In this document: piece by piece, positions 25,068-36,179 of the stretch
Position numbering within the stretch: the first letter of the stretch is position 1
How the letters are laid out: every line of letters starts with the position of its first letter
NCBI GenBank assembly: GCA_963921425.1
Contig: OY992832.1
Location: forward strand, 6,386,001-6,450,000
DNA from: Dryas octopetala
Lineage: Eukaryota; Streptophyta; Magnoliopsida; Rosales; Rosaceae
DNA length: 64,000 nucleotides
Direction of reading: 5' to 3'
Position numbers and translations under genes: made by a program
Notes under the pieces: generated by a model
What the model was told of the DNA's origin: nothing
The model's input: the letters and a program-made list of their open reading frames with translations, nothing else
Databases searched by the model: none

Positions 25068-28000
25068 CTTCTCTCACTGCATGACTCTATGTCATCTATG
25101 AGGTCTAAGAAGGCCTACAACACACAAGCTGTCAAGTCCCCATTAGCCCAATCCCCAATCTCCTTGACACTTCCTTAATAGCACGTCAGTTAGACATCAG
25201 GAAAAGTAAAAGTACAATTTCAATTGTTTTTTTTTTTAAATTATATGACAAGACTCTCTGAAAAAAAACACACATTTAGGGTTTCAAACTTTCAAAACAC
25301 ACAAATGGCTTTTCCTTGAATCATGTAAGAAGTAAGAACTCCCCTATCCAGCCAATAACAACCAAATCAGGCCCCAACTATCCATACCCAGATTAGGGTT
25401 CCCCATAACCAAAAATTTCCCAAATCTCACTTTCACCACGTGGGACATTCCACACAGGAAAAAAGTAACCAAATTAGGGTTCATTAGCAACTACATAAAG
25501 GTAATCAATTTGACCAAGATCTTTAATGGGTAACTCTTAAATCAAGTAAAAGAGAAGTTTTTCCGTACCCAATGAAAACCTAGTGTTAAAATCTTTCTTT
25601 TTGCTTAAATTATAACCTTTCCTTGGAAGTGGGTCATGGGTGTGGGTCTGGTTAGGGTTCGGTCGTGGTATTTTTTGTCTTGGTTAATAGAATCTTTGGT
25701 CACGTCACACACGATTTTTCGGTTCTTGACTTTCTGACAAAAGGGTTTATGTCATGATTCCTACAGTGGGGTTGCTCTCTTTCCTTTTTCTCAGTTCTTG
25801 AACCCTAAATTTCAACCTGAGCAATTTGTTTTCTCTCATATATAGGGTAAAATCTTTTTATATATAGAACTTGTTTTACAAAATGGTCCCTGAAGCTTAA
25901 TCATCAAAGAGATTGATGAACTGGGTCATCAATATTATGTCACAGTTCCACTGTTGGCATTGTAAGAATGGCCTTTGCATTTGCTCAAGATCTTGCATAG
26001 ATATATTTATGCAAGTTTTTAGTGTGGGAAGAGATAGAAGTGAGAGCAGTGAGGCAGAGACAACGTCGTACGACAAATGCGAGCCAATGGGAGAGTTCTG
26101 AGCATTTGGCTTCTGTGTTTCAGACAGAAAAGACCAACTTTTTTATGATATATTTACTTTCAGTTCATTAAAAAAAATAAACAAAGTTTTTAAAATGTTT
26201 GGGGTTTATTCGAGGTGGATAATAGGGTAATCTTCGAGTCAGTATCCTTTGTGTATTGGTGTGTGGGTGAGACAATGTCTTTAATATGGTTGAACCAATC
26301 ATGTTGGGGAGCTGTGCCGCCGTGGCACAGGGCAGCCAATCACAAGCTCGAGGATTTTAAGGTATCAGTACATAAAAAGGAGTGAGTCTTTTTACTGTCT
26401 TTATTTACATAGTAATATATTTTCAATTTTATATTATAATGATGTGATTTTGTATCACATCCATCACTCACAGGAGGCTGACTGGTTGAGTCTAACTCAG
26501 ACAACTCTGAAGACTGAGCTTTTGTTTTAGTTAATAATTTTATTTTTTTTATTTTTTTTATTTTTTTTATTTTTTTTGTGTCAATTGGCAAGGAACTGAG
26601 ATATTTATGATTCATTACTAGGTTCAGTTAACAAAGAGAGTTAGTTGATTTGACGGGCAGTAATGGCCAAATGTTGAGGTTAATCATTATCTGAGCTAGC
26701 TTAGCCAGTGGCATTAGCTCTTAATATATAATAGCATTTGTAACTAGCAACATGGGGGTTTAGTTTGTACAATTGTACCTGATATAAAGTATTTAACAAG
26801 CATGCATTTATCATGCTTTGTTTAATTTCATATCCATAAATTCAATTTTAATCTCAAATTTCAGTATTCATTTTTACCACAGGCCATTGATTCATTTTTT
26901 GGGTAATCTCAAGAGAATCATTTAGGTATTCTTCGATTTTGCATCTCTCTATGGATCAAAATTAAGTTTGTCTAAATAAGTCAACTGTTTGTTTACATAT
27001 CTAACCTAAAGTAATTATAATACACTATGAATAAATTATAGTGAGATCTTCACCTATTAATTGCAAGTTTGATGAGATGACAAGAGAGCCTAGTAGTATT
27101 TGGGTCCTGCTTAGTTGATAGGTAACTGAGAATATAATAAAGAATTAATGGAACCACTTTATATTTCCACAAAAAGCTAATATCTTAAGCCAATTACTTA
27201 TAATTGTTAAAAGGTAAGGCAGAATTTTTGAATTTGAAAAAAAAAAAAATGTATAACATCATTTCCTAAATTATTCTACATAAGAGCATCTCGAGTCATT
27301 TTCTTATATTTTTCTTCAATTTGAGGATAATTTAGAGAAAAAGTTAGATTTGGGGAAATATTCTCCAATGTTAAAGTTAAAATTTTCTCTATATCTTTTT
27401 TTGTTTGTTTGGGTTTCTAGTTTAAAATTTGACTATTGGAGGTTTGGGAAGAGTTTGAGGAGCCTATCCATTTAACTTGATCGATTTGGAAAAATTATGA
27501 AGAAAATCTCAAATTTGGTGAGATTTAAGAGAATGGTTGGAGTCATGTTTTATATTATTTTTCCCCAAATTTAAGTTTGGAGGAAGGTTTAGGGAATGAT
27601 CTATAAGGAAATAGAAAATGTTGGTATATATCTTATGGTTTGATACAATATAGTTCATTTATTTTAATTTTTTAAGACTCCTATTCATCACACTTACCAT
27701 GCATAGGCTCCCATGCACTATGTTCATGAAGTTTTACAATTTCATTTTCCCTAGATACTTTTGGAAAAGGTTTTTATTAGTATTTTGCTCTTTAGTTCCA
27801 CAGTTCTCTCCTCAAGAAGAAAGTGGTGAGGTGCATTTCAACAATCTTCTGCTTGAAAGTTTGATGAGATTTTCTCGAGATAAAAGTAATTCTTTGATGT
27901 AGATAGCTTTTCTTTATGGTAAAGCTTTTATTAGGTGACCAATTCTAGCTAGCTATATATCTTTTTTTCTTTTTTTTTTTGGGGCTAAAAGGTTATTTTC

Positions 28001-28466
28001 TCTACCTCGATCAGTTCAAACTATCATAATGTTTTTACAAAATTTATAATACGGAGAAACTATTGCTCTAAGTAGTAACACATTATTTTAGACAAATGAA
28101 AATGTTTCGTAGAGTTACAAATACATTATTGAAGGACTAATGCAACATATATACTTCATTGAAACATATACAAATATATATATATAGCCACTTTGTTTTT
28201 TGCATTTTACATGCTAATTTCTTTAATTGTAAATGTGAAGCAAAAGTGAATTAGCATGCCTTTTGTTTTCCAATTAAAGTTCATCTTATACGATTTTTTA
28301 TATAATTATTACATTATGTCGACTGATATCTATTCCTTTAGATCAAAGAGCATTACTATTCTTTCCCTCTCTTTATTTTGTGGATTTATCTTTTATCTTA
28401 TTTCGGAAGGGCTTTACTACCAGGATTTGGAACATATATATTTTCAAGTTCTATTTTGAGTGTGGA

Positions 28467-28507
<41 letters not shown>

Positions 28508-31001
28508 CACACATATATGTGACTATCGATTTTTAAGTTGATAAAATAGTTGACATCCATATATAAAGCTACAGCATGCATGCATCTATTACTGCATCAT
28601 GCTTGGAACCCCCTCACCCTCTCTCTCTCACATTCATGAAAAATTGGGAGCCCTAGTTATATAGCCAAATAGTTCAACATATTTCTTCAGATTATTCATG
28701 TAAAAAAAAAAAAGGTGTACTTCTATTCAGTACTCTCCATCACATTGATTAGGTTAAATGTTGAATATTAGTTATATATATTTTTGAATTAACCTCTCTA
28801 CCTAATAACTTTTTTTTTTTTTTTTGAAAACTCTCTACCTAATAACTTTTAATTAAGTTTTTGGGTTGAATACTTCAAAATAATAAATTGCCTCAAAAGA
28901 TAGAATCTCTGATCCCTCAAAAGAGGGACCTCTCATATGTGTATACAGTTATACAAGATTAGTACATGTGTATTAAGCCTCTCCGGTCTCCAACTTAGGT
29001 TGAATATTTCAAAACTTCGCACCTGCCAGCATTAGTACATATATTCCTTTTTTTATGTACTTTATTCGTTATTTTGATAGTACATTACAAGATTTCCAAA
29101 TCATTTTCAGAAATAACTCAAAATATTGTGTATTTAAGCGAAAACCCAGGAAAAGTTATTAGTTGCTGCAATCTTGGTACGTACTTTGCATAAAAAATAA
29201 AATAAAAGAAAAGAAAAGGATATTTAACTGTAATTTTCATAAATTGATCAGTAGCATGTCATCAATCCTATTGGGAAAGGGCATCATTAGGCATAGAGTA
29301 TCATACATGACATTCTTTTATGGTAATTAGAAGTTTTATCCATTAATACTTCTAAGTCTCGCGTTAATTAGATCCTCCCCAAAGTTCAATGCACCCTACA
29401 TAGTGTCTTATCTGAATACTATGATTGCATACAGTGTTAAAGCAACAATTGAAAGGTACAAGAAGGCATGCGCTGATTCTTCAAATACTGGATCCGTTTC
29501 TGAAGCTAGTGTTCAGGTATACTTCAAGCTATAACTTGCCCTAGTGGGTACATATTTGATAGAAAAAGGAAAAGTCAATTTGGACTAAAGTAGAGATCAG
29601 TTCTTTCTAGTCTCTGCCTTTCATTGTCATACTAAAGATGCAGCAATTAATTGAAAATGTGTCAAGGTTTACTTTTCATTACTTGTAATTCATAGATATC
29701 TAGCTAGAGTCCTAATTAATAAGATTTATAATAACTGTATATATACATTCTATAAATGAAAAGTGTCCTCTATATATATACTATATGTATATAAATCAAT
29801 AAGCAAAAATGTGAAGGTCTCATCTCTGAATTTTAATCATGAGATGTTATAAACTTATTGCTTTAATGGATATGAATCTCAGTACTACCAGCAAGAAGCT
29901 GCCAAACTGCGTGCTCAGATCGGGAATTTGCAGAACTCAAACAAGTAATCATTAAGTGATGGATCAATATTCCTTCCTATACGATCCTAGAATTTCATGG
30001 CTTGGCAACTGCCTCTTGTTTGACAATGTGGTTGTTTCCTGCAGGAATTATATGGGTGAGGCTTTGAGCACCTTGACTCCCAAGGAGCTCAAGAGCATTG
30101 AGAGTAAACTAGAGAAAGGGATTAGCAGAGTCAGATCCAAGAAGGTATCTCTTCCATCCAAAAAATTTGATTCTTTATGTTGGATTTATCCAATTTTTTG
30201 CATTGTATAGCCACTGACAAGTTTTCCTTTTTTTTTTTTTTCCCTCTATTTCTTTCTTTCTAATTTTGAATTCTCTCTCATCGATCAGAATGAGCTCTTG
30301 TTTGCTGAAATTGAGTACATGCAGAAAAGGGTACTCCTCTTAGACTCTTGCTCATGATCTACTTATTTCTTCTAATTAAGTTGACTAACAATCAATTATA
30401 TACACGTTCTGACACTGTTCAAATCATTAATTAATATATGTTTTGTTGTAATAGTTAACCTAATGTTACTTGGTTTCCACTAATAATAATTAAATTTTGC
30501 ACTAATTGCAGGAAATTGACTTGCATAACAATAACCAGCTCCTCCGAGCAAAGGTCTCTCTCTAGCTTATATCTATATGTGTGTGTTTTCTTGTGCATTT
30601 TGTGTTTGTGTTTGTGCAAGTATACGTAGTACTATATATATGTACCTAGTAGTGATTCATAGGGACTTGTGGATGGGATATATAGATAGCTGAGAATGAG
30701 AGGAACCAGCACAACATAAATGTGATGCAGGCAGGAGGAGCAGGAAGTACTGGAAACTACGAGATCATGCAGTCCCAGCCATTCGACTCTCGCAACTATT
30801 TTCAAGTCAATGCTTTACAACCCACTCATCACCAGTACTCACGCCAAGACCAGCAGATGGCCCTTCAATTAGTGTACGTACATGTACATCCCAATTCATG
30901 CATTAATTAATCACATTAATTAATTGTTTAATTTGCATGCAAATTGCAAGCACTTTATATCCATTTAACAACATTTTCCTTTTCTATTACTGCGCAGTTG
31001 A
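24098..31001 (+). CDS. AG: AGAMOUS, C-class floral homeotic MADS-box transcription factor
   Basis: Eight coding exons are predicted: 24098-24327, 29435-29516, 29883-29944, 30045-30144, 30289-30330, 30512-30553, 30686-30873 and 30998-31001. They join in frame to 249 residues. Residues 1-16 are a short N-terminal extension; the MADS DNA-binding domain starts at [13 protein letters not shown] (17) and runs to about 76. The I region and K coiled coil follow to about 185, then a C-terminal region with [10 protein letters not shown] and a QMALQLV end typical of the AG lineage. The last intron splits the final valine codon, so exon 8 adds only one base and the stop. AG binds CArG boxes as a dimer in the nucleus and specifies stamens, carpels and floral determinacy. 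Intron 1 of the coding region, equivalent to Arabidopsis intron 2, is 5.1 kb and carries the regulatory modules listed separately. Confidence 0.97.
24975..25064 (+). repeat. CT microsatellite in AG intron
   Basis: A pure CT tract of about 90 bases, likely to vary in length between individuals. Confidence 0.97.
25523..25574 (+). promoter_or_regulatory. Candidate WUSCHEL and LEAFY sites in AG intron
   Basis: TTAATGG at 25523-25529 matches the WUSCHEL site, and CCAATG at 25569-25574 matches the LEAFY core CCANTG. In Arabidopsis AG, WUS and LFY sites lie close together in the intron enhancer. Short motifs recur by chance, so only location and pairing lend support. Another CCAATG lies at 26084-26089. 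Confidence 0.45.
26295..26342 (+). promoter_or_regulatory. Paired CCAATCA boxes flanking a palindrome, AG intron
   Basis: CCAATCA occurs at 26295-26301 and again at 26336-26342. Between them is a GC-rich inverted repeat TGTGCC-N5-GGCACA, standing out from the AT-rich intron. Phylogenetic footprinting of AGAMOUS introns in other dicots identified a conserved block with CCAATCA boxes. This matches in motif, number and place. Confidence 0.8.
26535..26580 (+). repeat. ATTTTTTTT simple repeat in AG intron
   Basis: About four units of a 10-base A/T8 type repeat. No function is inferred. Confidence 0.85.
27284..27603. mobile_element. Tourist-like MITE copy 2, inside AG intron
   Basis: This copy of the family at 21862-22160 starts GAGCATCTCGAG and is flanked by TAA at 27281-27283 and 27604-27606. 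Shared blocks include GGAGGTTTGGGAAGAGTTTG and GGTTTAGGGAATGA. Its right terminus has decayed. It lies about 0.9 kb downstream of the CCAATCA module. Confidence 0.75.
28468..28495 (+). repeat. AC microsatellite in AG intron
   Basis: About 14 AC units followed by a TA run. Confidence 0.95.
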
Positions 31002-31645
31002 TTTGAGGGTATGTAATATGACACCGGTTGATGATCGATGATGATAGCTACACGCACTTAATTTGTCAAGTAGTAGGAATTGCAAAAATGAACTTGGCTT
31101 TGTTGAAGACCTTAATTAGTACGTACTACTCTCCCCATAATGTAGTGGCTTAATTTGCACTAAGTACAAGACTGGAAGGGGATTTGATCTTGTGGTATCT
31201 GTATCTTTATTTCATGCTGCAGCAATGTACTGAGATTTCTGTGTGAGAGATACCCTCTAACAAGTCCTTCCTCATCTTTCATGTGATTGAATCATCTATA
31301 ATATTGATTGGAACGTCTATTATATATATCTTGTCCGATATCAAATTGTGTAGACTGATATTCTATATGTTTCTGTTTGTGAACCAATGTAACTCATAAT
31401 TAATAAACCATATATGCACGTTTTTAGAATCGCTCAAACCAGCACTCTCTAAAGGATCTTAAAGTTCCCATTTCATATAACTGAAAATGTAGTCATTGCA
31501 GCCCTTTTCATATAAGGACTTGCTGTGAAACCAAGGAATTAAGGTAGGGGAAGATTTCCACATGAAATTTATTTGCTTATTGGCTAGCTTCTAGAGCTCC
31601 ATGATTAATATATATATATATATATATATATATCTAGGCTTTAAT
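31002..31645. other. AGAMOUS 3' untranslated region and intergenic spacer
   Basis: It contains the presumed AG 3' untranslated region and a TA microsatellite at about 31609-31634, just beyond the stop codon of the converging GDSL gene. Confidence 0.5.
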
Positions 31646-33494
31646 TTACAGCTGAACCAGGTGACTAATATCCATGGGATAAGTGTCGGAGGGGTCAAAA
31701 GCAGTGTATGTTCTTCTTGCAGTGATTTGATTCACGGCCTCAGTAGGATGGAATGAGTCAAAGAACACATACTCACTCCTATTCCCGCACGGACTCCCCA
31801 AATTAACGCATTGACCAATTTCATCCACCGGACAGCATCCAACGTTAACAAACTTCATTCCTGAAATGAATCAACAAAACATGCAAATGAATCAATTAAT
31901 GTCACTTTCATATATAGTACTTCCTAAAATTGGTGAAATCTTTTTGTTTAAGTTCGTCATATATGACAGTACCAGCAGATGCAGGATCTCCTGATCCCAT
32001 TCCAAAACTGTTAACATAGATGAATTTGGCATCGGTGAGATTGGTGTTGAGCTGATCCACCAGAGATTTAAGCTCTTGGTTAAAAAGTTGGACCGCACTG
32101 TTCATCTTGTCCACGCAAGAAGACCCATTTGTGCCAAATTTCGAAATTGCATACGGAGTGCAGCCTATCAGTCCCAGTCCAATCAAGGCCACCTTCCTTG
32201 CTCCATGCTTGTACAAAGTCTATAAAAATAAAATGAAATCACAAATAATCATTTTAATTTTAGATAAATAAATTTTTTTTTTCAAGTCTTAAAGACATGA
32301 TAATTAAATTAGTTACTAGCTAAATACCATAATTTGGTTAGAATATTGTTCAATAAGAACTGTAGCATATTGTTCAGGGGTGTATCTGCTACTGGTGGGA
32401 TAAAACTCAGGCTTGAAGTAGTTGTTAAGGTAGTCATTGCTACCCATTCCCACAGAATACAAGCACTTGTTTAAATGCTGCACAGCTGATTGGTTATTTC
32501 CAAGTATAGAGACAATACGCAACACTGTGGCTTGGTGATTCAGTAACTGCATATCTAAGCTGACATGAGCACCCTGCAACCATAAATTAATTAACATGTT
32601 AATTTTAATTAATATCTGCAATATATATGCATGTATATGGCCATATGAGTATACTTAATTGAATTTGTATATATAATTAAGTCATTTTAATTACCAGATC
32701 GTTGGCAGTTTCATTTCGAATTCCTGCTGAGGCGGATGCATAATTCAGACCTTTAACAATGTCTGGGCCACTAGTAGTTGCATATGGTGGGATGGGATCC
32801 TTAAAACCCAAAAGTTCAGCTGTAAAGGTATATCCTAATTAGCCACATTTTCTGCATGCCTTGCAAATTAACATGCTTATTATAAATTAATACACATATA
32901 TGGAATATTCTAAGAGAGCTAGAGTTTGTTTCGTTGATTAAATGTAAATGGGGTTCTATGTAGTATATGGTCCAGTACAAGGAAACAATTAAATAGCACT
33001 GAAAATAAGGAGGGCTAGCTATGGAATGTATAGGGTGGCTGAAGCATTTGTTGAATGCGCGCAAATGGAGAGCTGTATTGTATAGCTAGTACAAATTATA
33101 GGACGGAGCAACAAACTTTGAAATTGAAGAATTGAAACACCTCGTGTAGACAATTATATATTGTAGTACGTGTAGACATATATAAAAGAAATTTGGGAAA
33201 GAGAGAGAGAGAAGAAATAAGATCACCTAGTATATCAACTGTGGTTCGGCCATTGGAAAACCTTCCTGTTGGGCCATTAGGAAAATCAACCCCGTAAGGC
33301 ATGTAATTGGCTTTAGCCAATGTGGAAAGAAGGTTGTTATTGCCATTATCGGCCAATGAATCACCAAAAATGAAAAAACAAGGAACTTGAGGTTGATCTC
33401 CTTGTCCATCAACACAAGAATTCTGTGTTATTGAAAGCACCAAAACGGCAATCAATATCATTATGAACCAAGTTGATATTATCAAATGTGCCAT
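31646..33494 (-). CDS. GDSL esterase/lipase, tandem copy 1
   Basis: Five exons, 33494-33227, 32819-32695, 32573-32328, 32219-31973 and 31860-31646, join to 366 residues, the usual family size. An N-terminal hydrophobic stretch of about 25-30 residues is a likely signal peptide, so the enzyme is probably secreted. Block I is [14 protein letters not shown] with nucleophile Ser46. Block III is GMGSNDY (Asn177), and block V is DSFHPTEA with Asp330 and His333 of the triad. Plant GDSL hydrolases act on varied acyl esters, including cuticle and wall lipids; the substrate here is unknown. An upstream in-frame ATG at 33512 would add six residues; I prefer 33494. It converges on AGAMOUS. The likely Arabidopsis counterpart by position and family is At4g18970. 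Confidence 0.93.
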
Positions 33495-33713
33495 TGAATA
33501 TGAAAAGATCAAATTAAGAAGACAACATTAAGATTGAAAGCGCATGTGCACCCATGTAAATAATTAAGGAACCAGATGAATACAGAGGTCTTCCCCGAAA
33601 CCCCCCAGTAACGTACTAAGATAAACAACGTAAAAAAAACACCAATAAATTGTGTACCGGTTTCGGAAGAGCGAAGAAAAAGGTGATGTGTTGTTAATAG
33701 GAAAAACAAAGTC

Positions 33714-33724
33714 TTTATATATAG
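33714..33724 (-). promoter_or_regulatory. Candidate TATA box, GDSL copy 1
   Basis: TATATATAAAG on the minus strand, about 220 bp upstream of the start codon. Confidence 0.55.
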
Positions 33725-34684
33725 CCGTGGCGATAGCGATCTATTGAGGACAAATTGAGTGAGAGGTATAAATTATCAGAACAAATTGATGCCAAGGAAA
33801 TGAAGGCATCAAGTGATATATATATATTGCGGACAACCCAAGATAAAGAGTTCAAAAGTTGTCACACGGTTTGCCACATCAGCCAAAGCTAGCTAGCTAA
33901 TTGTTATTTGTTACGATTGACTACCAACACAACTGTTGTAGGGTCTTTTTCAATTTTGGTATCTCAACTTTGTGTCTTGTCCAATTAAGTACTTAAATTA
34001 TTATTTGTCATAATTTCATACCTAATCTTTTATTTTATCCCAATTTAGTATAAGCTGACTTTTTTCAAATAATGCATCAAAATTAGGAGCATTTTAGTCA
34101 GTCTAAGATTGTAAATAAACTAAATTAACCCTAGGTATAAAATATGTGTAATACATAGGACTAAATTTTGTTAGTATTTTTTAACAAAAGTTACATTGTA
34201 TACCAATTTGGGACAAAATAAAAGTTTTGGCCGGAGCTATTCCGACCACCCTAAACTGCTAAGTTAATCACCCTATTTTTAATTTAGTAAAAGACATATA
34301 TACCCCATAACAAATAGACCATAAAGGACATCTTATTTTATCAATATTTAAAGTGTTTATTTTGTTGACCATTTAATCTTTGTAAGTAAATTAATGATTT
34401 TCGATTTATCTAATTTTTTGTAAGGATGATCCTTTAATAGAGACCTAAAAAATAAACGGTTCGGATCGTTGAAATCCTATATGAAGGAGGGCCTATTGAA
34501 AACTTGTGTCAAAAATAGAATGTCACGAATCCGCCCCCAATAATATTGTTTGGCTTCTTATATATAAAATCATTCTTTCTTGCAAGTTAATCATAATTTG
34601 ACACGTATACTATAAATTAATACAAATTTTATTCCCAATTTCTTGCCAATTTATGGCAATGCCATTTTTATGTATGGTGTCACA
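33725..34684. other. Intergenic with repeat remnants
   Basis: About 34021-34051 and 34200-34231 form a weak inverted pair (CTTTTATTTTATCCCAATTT type), possibly an eroded element. About 34330-34540 resembles the MITE at 39161-39396, sharing TTTCGATTTATCTAATTTTT. No genes. Confidence 0.5.
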
Positions 34685-34842
34685 GGAAGTTATTTTTGGA
34701 GCAGAAACTATGCATTTCTGAGATATGTTTGTGCTCCCTGGTTAGAACCTCTAAGGGGTCCTAATGGTTTGGACTCAAGTAGGCTGAAAAAAGACATACA
34801 TCCTTGGCAAGAAGGGCATTTTGCGGAATATATGACTCATCT
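34685..34842 (+). pseudogene. psbC: Nuclear plastid DNA fragment: part of psbC (CP43)
   Basis: The translated segment carries [21 protein letters not shown] and AEYMTH, unmistakable for the photosystem II CP43 protein of the chloroplast psbC gene. Upstream, the bases for the GEVIFGGETM stretch are still recognisable. Only about 50 of roughly 460-470 codons are present. Several substitutions have built up, including a stop in the GEVIF-to-APWLE segment reading. There is no start and no transit peptide. It is a decayed plastid-to-nucleus insertion in the spacer between two GDSL genes. Confidence 0.88.
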
Positions 34843-35135
34843 TTAAATTCCGTGTCTGTTTTTGACCTAAGAATTTTTTTAATGAATGTTTGACTAGAGA
34901 TTGGCAAAGAAGATTGAAGCTAGCTATAGATGTAACGAACTTAATTGATGGATGATATCATATTCTATGCTATACACTTTACGTTCACTTATATATGAAT
35001 ATTGAAAAAGATATGTGATATAAATTCAAGCATGATGTATGCATGCAATGCAAATTATTAATTGCAAGTTACGTACAACCATGAGGTATTTTCAAGTTTT
35101 TTAATGAGGCTATAATATACAAGTCAAACTACTTA

Positions 35136-35752
35136 GAGCATGTGCTTTGCTATGCTAATATTTGTCTAAAGGCAAGATTTAGCCCAAAAGTTAAAAAAAT
35201 CTCTAGATAGCTGGGCCAAATGCAAGGTTACAAGATTTTAGGCTAAATTCTTGCTATTGCCATTTGCAAAATCAAGACAAATGGAACCCACAGAATAGAA
35301 AAAAAGAGTTGTTAGGTAGTGGATTCCACGTGGAGGCCCAAGGTTAGAGAAAAGAAAAAAAAGTGTAACCTTTGGCATGCCCCAGGCGCTGACACATGCT
35401 TGTGAATGCTGGCCAAGCTGCCAATGCGTTCTTGATATATTGGTTATACTTGTTTCCTAGCTGCCACTAAATTGCCATAGCCAATGGCATGTTAAATATA
35501 TTTAAATATATTCAATAATATATTATGTATTTCTTTTTCAATAATAATATCTAATATTATACTCATATTAAAGATTTCACTAAAATAATTATAATAATAT
35601 AATTATTAAGTTATATTAATTTATAAAAGTATATATGAATGCACTTAATAAATTAAATATGTGGATTTTTACTTTTTTTCTCTTACAATGTGTGCATTTG
35701 GCTATAAGCAAAAGCTAAATCTTGCATCTTGCTTTTAGTAATATACATGCTC
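35136..35752. mobile_element. Tourist-like element, 0.62 kb, TTA target duplication
   Basis: It begins GAGCATGTGCTTTGCTATG and ends ATATACATGCTC, with TTA on both sides (35133-35135 and 35753-35755). Inner blocks GGCAAGATTTAGC and the inverse of GCTAAATCTTGCATCTTGC also pair. Non-coding. Ends and duplication fit PIF/Harbinger MITEs, though it differs from the 21.9-kb family. Confidence 0.78.
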
Positions 35753-36179
35753 TTATGCAGTACGCGATTTCAAATTATTGACGATCGACTACTTATGCCC
35801 GTTGCTAAAGAAGAGCCATTTGGGTCATCTATTAAGATTGGGCTTGGGCCAAGATGTAAGAAAATGGACGAGGGCCAACTCTCTTAATATAAGAGTTGGG
35901 TCAATCTAGTCCATGCTCAAGTTTGGATCAGCCCATTAACCCACCCGCATGTTCATTTAGGGCAGAGTTTGAATCAAATTTTCAATTCCAATTTTCTTCC
36001 AACTCAAATATTAAGATAGGCAGAAGTCCATTTTGGATTAATACATTAGTACTTGGAAAGTTGGAAGTTTTTATTCCATATTGTTATTAATCCAACCAAG
36101 TGCGCATGATAATGCGACAATTACAATCGAATCAAGCAATAAATGCAATGCCTGATTGATTTGCATGGCTTCTAGGTAG
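35753..36179. other. Intergenic spacer before GDSL copy 2
   Basis: No gene or bounded repeat is recognised. Confidence 0.4.

Larger units (their letters stand above)
24328..29434 (+). promoter_or_regulatory. AGAMOUS large regulatory intron
   Basis: In Arabidopsis the equivalent intron holds the enhancers that confine AG to inner floral whorls. This one is 5107 bp. It contains a long CT microsatellite near its 5' end, the CCAATCA module, candidate LEAFY/WUSCHEL sites, a Tourist MITE and a CA microsatellite. No coding frame in it resembles a protein. It is an intron; its enhancer role is inferred by homology. Confidence 0.75.

Noticed and set aside
33950..34231. Possible inverted-repeat element
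   Set aside because: Pairing is limited to about 30 bases of AT-rich sequence; boundaries and target duplication not found.
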